Below, in pieces: positions 60,041-64,000 of a stretch of DNA of 64,000 bases. The DNA lies in assembly GCA_040772545.1 (NCBI GenBank), contig JAXGXY010000005.1, positions 32,013 through 96,012 on the forward strand, given 5' to 3'. Position 1 is the stretch's first letter; each line of letters starts with the position of its first letter. Origin of the DNA: UBA1431 sp002329665. Its GTDB lineage: Bacteria; Bacillota; Clostridia; Christensenellales; UBA1431. Position numbers and translations under genes: made by a program. Under the pieces are notes generated by a model. The model did no database searches and had not been told where the DNA came from. It saw only the letters and a program-made list of their open reading frames with translations.

Positions 60041-60772
60041 TTAGTATAGTTGTGCCTTCAATAAATCGGCTACCATGCCCGAAAGTTCGTCCACAATCCA
60101 GGGCGCGTTGCGCGTGCCGATGCGTTCCGCGCCGGCAAGGATGCAGCCCAGGGCCACCAGAGGCGTCCAGAAACTGCCGGTTCCCGCAACCTTAACCTTC
60201 ATGTGGGACGGAACGGTCTCGCGCATGAGCCGAACCTGTTCTATTTTGGGCCCGCCGTGCCGGCCGGTAGAGGTCTTCACCCAGTCCATGCCCGCTTCCG
60301 CCGCGAGTTCGCAGGCGATCCTGAGCTCTTCGTCCGTAAGGAAGTACACTTCCAGGATTGCCTTGCACTCGGCGCCGTTATCGTGCGCCACCCTGGCGAC
60401 TTGTGCCATGTCGTTTTTGTAGTAGTCGTATTCCTTGCCGCGCAGCCTTCCCACGTTGGTGACCATGTCGATGACCCACGGTTTCCCCTGCAACAGGGAA
60501 GCGCCCCGCTTCGCTTCCTCCACCTTAATCTCCGTCTCGTTGGTACCGAAGGGGAAGCTCACGACCCATCCCGTTTCGATCCCCGTACCCTCGAGTTCCT
60601 TCGCGACCAGCGGCACCCATACGGGGTTCACGTGGAGCCCCTTGAAATTGTACTCCCGGGCGATCTTGCACGCTTCGAGCAGCGTCTGCTTGTTGGAATT
60701 CGGGTTCAGTTCCGAAAAATCCATCATCTGCGCCAGTGTTTCCCTGCCGAGATCGAGTTTGCCGAATTTCAT
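60041..60772 (-). CDS. second DeoC-family aldolase
   Basis: A 243-residue paralogue of the aldolase at the other end of the operon. The Schiff-base Lys is in 'MDWVKTSTGRHGGPK', the second Lys in 'MKVKVAGTGSFWTP' and the Asp in 'VIDMVTNVGRLRGKEYDYY'. 'LHVNPVWVPLVAKELEGTG' parallels 'VHPNPLWVSLVADLLDGTG' in the first copy. 'GTGSFW' replaces the 'GYGGY' of its partner at the phosphate side, so the two may use different sugars or form a hetero-oligomer. ATG 60772 follows GGAGG. First gene of the operon, 22 bases before the kinase gene. Confidence 0.85.
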   Translation of the reverse strand: MKFGKLDLGRETLAQMMDFSELNPNSNKQTLLEACKIAREYNFKGLHVNPVWVPLVAKELEGTGIETGWVVSFPFGTNETEIKVEEAKRGASLLQGKPWVIDMVTNVGRLRGKEYDYYKNDMAQVARVAHDNGAECKAILEVYFLTDEELRIACELAAEAGMDWVKTSTGRHGGPKIEQVRLMRETVPSHMKVKVAGTGSFWTPLVALGCILAGAERIGTRNAPWIVDELSGMVADLLKAQLY

Positions 60773-60858
60773 TGTATCTAACCTCCACTCGGAATAATGA
60801 TACGCGATATGCCTGATTCGTATATTAATATTAACACGTACATACAAGCACTCGCAAT

Positions 60859-60902
60859 CGTCTCATGCAAAAAATCCGCAATTTTTTGCATGAGACGTTT
60901 TT
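60859..60902 (+). terminator. 17-bp perfect inverted repeat with plus-strand T tract, in the operon's promoter region
   Basis: CGTCTCATGCAAAAAAT (60859-60875), loop CCGCA, ATTTTTTGCATGAGACG (60881-60897), then TTTTT. It is a textbook plus-strand terminator, but no plus-strand gene lies upstream; both neighbours are minus-strand. It lies about 90 bases upstream of the aldolase operon start and about 200 after the flavoprotein stop. It may act as a minus-strand terminator too (A6/T6 in the stem) or as an operator. The rest of 60903-61104 shows nothing. Confidence 0.6.
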
Positions 60903-61104
60903 ACTTGTTAGGACCTGTTTAAACTAGTTCGCCGCCGACAGCGAAATATCCTTCTTTTAACCCATATCTTTCGCATTTTTTGATATGGCCGCGCGCAGAA
61001 ACGAACCAAAACGGCGCCGCCGGCCGGGCGCTTAGAAGGTTCCCGGCTTCCATGCGCGCCGCCATGGGTCCGAGCCTTTAATAGTCTGGCGTTTCTTTTT
61101 CGTC

Positions 61105-61689
61105 CTATCCCCGGGGTTTGAGTTTTTTTGCGAGCCAGGCGAGGTTTTCGCCCAGTGAGACCATGTTCGAAATGCCTTCCGCATCGCCCGCCGCATCGCC
61201 CGGCTCCCTGCCGAACCCCATGTTCCAGTAGGACGCCCCTGTCATGACCATCTCGCTGAGCAGGAAGAAGTGGTAGATGGCGTCGGCCGCGGGCAGCGCC
61301 CCCGCGCGCCTGAGGGCGATCACCGGGGCGCCTACCTTGCGCCTGAACATGTTCTTGTTCTTTCTGGCGACATAGCCCGCCCGGTCGATCAGTGCCTTGG
61401 CCTCCGTGTTGAGCGAGCCGAAATATACCGGCGCGCCGATCAGGATGATGTCGGCCTCGATCATCTTTTCGATCGCGGCGTTCACGAAGTCGCCGTCGTT
61501 CACGCAGCGCCGGACCTGGTTTTCGGCGCACCACATGCATGCGCGGCAACCGCTCACCGGCCTTCCGCCGACATGGACGGTCTCGGTGACTATCCCTTCC
61601 TTTTCAAGCGTCTCGTTCACCTTCCCGAGCAGCAGGTTCGTGTTCCCGTTCCTGCGCGGGCTGCAGTTGAATGCCACGGCTTTGTACAT
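61105..61689 (-). CDS. flavodoxin-family NADPH-dependent FMN reductase / iron-sulfur flavoprotein-like
   Basis: A 194-residue flavodoxin-fold protein. The FMN-binding start is 'AVAFNCSPRRNGNTNLLLGK'; 'IILIGAPVYFGSLNTEAKAL' is the second flavin loop. 'GCRACMWCAENQVRRCVNDG' shows a C-x2-C-x2-C-x7-C spacing close to the [4Fe-4S] motif of archaeal/clostridial iron-sulfur flavoproteins, so it may bind a cluster. 'SYWNMGFGREPGDAAGD' is also seen in NADPH:FMN reductases. ATG 61689 is behind AACAGGAGG. It is a single gene with its own promoter. Confidence 0.88.
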   Translation of the reverse strand: MYKAVAFNCSPRRNGNTNLLLGKVNETLEKEGIVTETVHVGGRPVSGCRACMWCAENQVRRCVNDGDFVNAAIEKMIEADIILIGAPVYFGSLNTEAKALIDRAGYVARKNKNMFRRKVGAPVIALRRAGALPAADAIYHFFLLSEMVMTGASYWNMGFGREPGDAAGDAEGISNMVSLGENLAWLAKKLKPRG

Positions 61690-61723
61690 GACGAAGACCT
61701 CCTGTTCTGCTATTATTGTAGGC

Positions 61724-61732
61724 ATTATATCA
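61724..61732 (-). promoter_or_regulatory. extended -10 promoter of the flavoprotein gene
   Basis: On the minus strand TGA plus TATAAT (61729-61724), 35 bases before the ATG. No good -35. Confidence 0.55.
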
Positions 61733-61789
61733 CAATCCCAGTTAAAATCCGCGCAAATGACTCCCCGCAAAGCCCTGATTGAACCCCCC

Positions 61790-62312
61790 ACGAAGCCTCA
61801 CCGAACAACTCCCCGCGAAGCCCCGCCCAAGCAACTCCCCGCAAAGCCCCGCCCAAGCAACTCCCCGCAAAGCGCAGCTTTGCGGGGAAGAGGAGGAGCA
61901 ACGGAGCGGGTGCGAAGAATCCCCGGAGCGCGCAGCGCAGAGGGGGTTCTGAGCGGAGCGAAGTTTGCTCCGACGAGGGTGCGAAGAATCCCCGGAGCGC
62001 GCAGCGCAGAGGGATGGGGCCCCCGCAAAGCGAAGCTTTGTGGGGAAAGGAGGAGCGATGAAGCGATCGAGCCTTCACGCTTTGCGTGTAGGCGAGTGAT
62101 GCGCAATCCGCGACGACGCGTGAGCGGAGCGAAGTTTGCTCCGACGAGGGTGCGAAGAATCCCCGGAGCGCGTAGCGCAGAGGGATGGGGCTCCCGCAAA
62201 GTGAAGCTTTGTGGGGAAAGGAGGAGCGATGAAGCGATCGAGCCTTCACGCTTTGCGTGTAGGCGAGTGATGCGCAATCCGCGACGACGCGTGAGCGGAG
62301 TGGAGTTTGCGC
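61790..62312 (-). repeat. array of the dispersed intergenic repeat in reverse orientation (R7)
   Basis: Short CCCCGCGAAGCCCCGCCCAA-like units (61800-61870) lead to a palindromic core at about 61863-61890, then reverse-complement R3 modules (GAGGAGGAGCAACGGAGCGG, GCGAAGAATCCCCGGAGCGC, AGCGAAGTTTGCTCCGACGA). A 171-bp unit is then directly duplicated: GTTTGC begins at 61963, 62134 and 62305. Each unit has a core with CCCGCAAAG...CTTTGTGGGG and an extra GAAGCGATCGAGCCTTCACG module. Noncoding. Confidence 0.88.
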
Positions 62313-62320
62313 CGACGAGC

Positions 62321-62349
62321 TTGTCATCGTGCGCGCGAACGCTTATAAT
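62321..62349 (+). promoter_or_regulatory. strong promoter of gpmI
   Basis: TTGTCA (62321-62326), 17 bases, TATAAT (62344-62349). It starts nine bases after the repeat array ends, giving a leader of about 94 bases. Confidence 0.75.
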
Positions 62350-62415
62350 GGGTTTCAGGGCCAAGGGCGGCCCGGCCGCTTCGCGGAAATACCCACTTCT
62401 CGGACGAAGGGAGTC

Positions 62416-62443
62416 CCGGCGCGTTGTTTGCGCCGGTATTTTT
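62416..62443 (+). promoter_or_regulatory. terminator-like hairpin in the gpmI leader
   Basis: CCGGCGC (62416-62422), loop GTTGTTT, GCGCCGG (62430-62436), then TATTTTT (62437-62443), ending six bases before the ATG. Its position suggests attenuation or masking of the weak ribosome site (TTTGGA). Confidence 0.45.
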
Positions 62444-62448
62444 GGAAT

Positions 62449-63999
62449 ATGAAAAAAACACGCCTCGCACTGTTGATCCTGGACGGGTTCGGCGTCCGGT
62501 CCAGGCAGCTGGACAACGCGATCGAAACGGAAGGCATCCCCAACATAAAGGCCTATATGCGCGAGTACCCCTCGACAACCATCCGCGCCAACGGGCTGGC
62601 CGTCGGGCTGCCCGAGGGCCAGATGGGGAACTCGGAGGTGGGGCACCTCAACATCGGCGCTGGCCGCGTGGTGTACCAGGATTTCACACGTGTGACCAAA
62701 TCCATCGAGGACGGCGATTTCTTCGAAAACGCCGAACTGCTCGGCGCGGTCGAAAACTGCCGGAAAAACGGAAGCAGCCTGCATCTGATGGGCCTGGTTT
62801 CGGACGGGGGCGTCCACAGCCACATCGACCACCTCTACGCTTTTTTGGAACTCGCCAAACGCCACGGGCTCGGCAACGTGTTCGTCCACGCGTTCATGGA
62901 CGGGCGCGACGTGCCCCCTTCGAGCGGCAAGGGATATATAGAGGACTTGCAGGCCTACATCGACGAACACGGCACGGGGCGCATAGCGACCGTGTCCGGC
63001 CGTTACTTTGCGATGGACAGGGACAACCGCTGGGATCGCGTCGAAAAAGCGTACCGCGCGCTCGTGCTCGGCGAGGGGGTTCAGGCTTCCTCGGCCGTTC
63101 ATGCGATGGAACAGGCCTACGCCGGCGGCCAGACCGACGAGTTCGTCGTCCCGGCCGTCGTGATGCAGGGCGGGCGGCCGACGGCCACCGTACGCGACGG
63201 CGACAGCGTGATCTTTTTCAATTTCCGCCCCGACCGCGCGCGCGAGCTCACGCGCGCCTTCACGCAGGAGGGCTTCACCGGCTTTACATTACCGGGCGGA
63301 CGCAAAGACCTCTACTACGTCTGTTTGACGCAGTACGACAAGACCTTCAAAGGCGTCCATGTGGCGTACGGGCCGCAGAAACTCAATAACGTGCTCGGGG
63401 AGTATCTGAGCAAACAGGGGCTTACCCAGCTTCGGATCGCCGAGACGGAGAAATACGCCCACGTCACGTTCTTCTTCAACGGCGGTGTCGAGGCGCCCTT
63501 CCCGGGGGAGAACCGCGTGCTCATCCCCTCGCCCAAGGTGCCCACCTACGACATGCAGCCGCAGATGAGCGCCCCCGAGGTCGCGAAGGAGGCGGAGCGG
63601 CTGATTCGCGAAGGCGCGCAGGACGTGGTGATCCTCAACTTCGCGAACCTGGATATGGTCGGGCACACCGGCGTTTTCGAGGCCGCCGTCAAGGCCGCCG
63701 CAACCGTGGACGAAGGCGTGCGCCGCGTCGTGCAGGCCGTGCTGGACCAGGGCGGCGTCGCCATCGTCACCGCTGACCACGGCAACGCCGAGCAGATGGC
63801 CGACCCTAAGGAAGGCTGCCCCTTCACGGCCCACACCTGCAACCCCGTCCCCTTCATCCTCATCGGCGAAGCCGTGCGCGGCCTGAAGCTGCGGCATGGC
63901 GGCCGCCTTTGCGACATTGCGCCCACGATCCTTGAAATCCTGGGGCTCGCTCAGCCCCCGGAGATGGACGGCCTCAGCCTTATATCACCGTCGGAGTAA
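62449..63999 (+). CDS. gpmI: 2,3-bisphosphoglycerate-independent phosphoglycerate mutase
   Basis: A 516-residue manganese enzyme of glycolysis that interconverts 3- and 2-phosphoglycerate. The start 'MKKTRLALLILDGFGVR' holds the metal-binding Asp; the phosphoserine is in 'GQMGNSEVGHLNIGAGRV'; further ligands are in 'DGRDVPPSSG', 'FFNFRPDRAREL', 'FANLDMVGHTG' and 'VTADHGNAEQM'. Full length, with the stop one base before the window edge. It is preceded by a weak ribosome site and a hairpin, and no other glycolytic gene is in view. Its strong promoter abuts the repeat array. Confidence 0.96.
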   Translation: MKKTRLALLILDGFGVRSRQLDNAIETEGIPNIKAYMREYPSTTIRANGLAVGLPEGQMGNSEVGHLNIGAGRVVYQDFTRVTKSIEDGDFFENAELLGAVENCRKNGSSLHLMGLVSDGGVHSHIDHLYAFLELAKRHGLGNVFVHAFMDGRDVPPSSGKGYIEDLQAYIDEHGTGRIATVSGRYFAMDRDNRWDRVEKAYRALVLGEGVQASSAVHAMEQAYAGGQTDEFVVPAVVMQGGRPTATVRDGDSVIFFNFRPDRARELTRAFTQEGFTGFTLPGGRKDLYYVCLTQYDKTFKGVHVAYGPQKLNNVLGEYLSKQGLTQLRIAETEKYAHVTFFFNGGVEAPFPGENRVLIPSPKVPTYDMQPQMSAPEVAKEAERLIREGAQDVVILNFANLDMVGHTGVFEAAVKAAATVDEGVRRVVQAVLDQGGVAIVTADHGNAEQMADPKEGCPFTAHTCNPVPFILIGEAVRGLKLRHGGRLCDIAPTILEILGLAQPPEMDGLSLISPSE

Positions 64000-64000
64000 A

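Noticed and set aside
61397..62452. 351-codon plus-strand frame
   Set aside because: It is antisense to the flavoprotein gene and then runs through the R7 repeats; its repeated peptide only mirrors the DNA duplication.

Overview
The window is GC-rich, densely coded DNA from one bacterial chromosome. I judge it an anaerobic, Gram-positive, endospore-former-like member of the Clostridia (Bacillota). The evidence is a SpoIID-domain protein, a CotJC-like manganese catalase, a Spo0A-type receiver, a sortase, DUF362/ferredoxin proteins, a 2-hydroxyacyl-CoA dehydratase activase pair, and strong AGGAGG ribosome sites with frequent GTG/TTG starts. Christensenellales-like lineages would fit, but nothing here proves the order. 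I saw no tRNA, rRNA, CRISPR array, transposase or phage gene.

Layout. 0-3 kb: two overlapping dehydratase-activase-related genes, a lone Spo0A-like receiver, and a DUF3842 gene. 3-9.4 kb (minus strand): a tight four-gene set (LipB, lone lipoyl-domain protein, SDR reductase, adenylation-carrier protein) followed by two DUF362 proteins. 9.5-17.6 kb: L,D-transpeptidase, SpoIID protein with FN3 repeats, argJ, Mn catalase, DUF815 ATPase. 17.9-24 kb: a TIM-barrel gene and a large CARDB lipoprotein, each broken by one A-tract indel, then an M24 peptidase. 24-27.1 kb: KaiC-like ATPase, receiver and histidine kinase in one operon. 27.6-32.7 kb: small proteins and a split NHEJ system (Ku, LigD polymerase, LigD ligase) around a 0.9-kb repeat array. 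33-36.5 kb: DsrE, Fe-alcohol dehydrogenase, NUDIX, metallo-beta-lactamase and NIPSNAP proteins. 36.6-47 kb: chemotaxis operon fliY-cheY-cheA-cheW-mcp-mcp-cheR-cheB (cheR frameshifted), with no flagellar structural genes nearby. 47.5-53 kb: a structured leader before a KamA-like radical SAM gene, then GIY-YIG, sortase, exonuclease III and pyrG. 54-57.4 kb: hisHF and an ABC-F protein. 57.7-60.8 kb: two DeoC-family aldolases around an FGGY sugar kinase. 61-64 kb: an Fe-S-flavoprotein-like reductase, a second repeat array, and gpmI.

Three things cut across the window. First, a modular intergenic repeat family, built around a palindrome of the form CCCCGCAAAG-CTGCG-CTTTGCGGGG, recurs in at least seven places and makes two long arrays. 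Second, three genes are each broken by a single-base change in an A tract, which points to assembly error or slippage rather than decay. Third, several intrinsic terminators share a (G)CAACGCAAAC...GTTTGCGTTG-type stem. The best candidates for something undescribed are the lipoyl-carrier/adenylation cluster (3.0-6.5 kb), the attenuator-like leader at 47.5-47.8 kb, the KaiC-receiver-kinase operon, and the repeat family.
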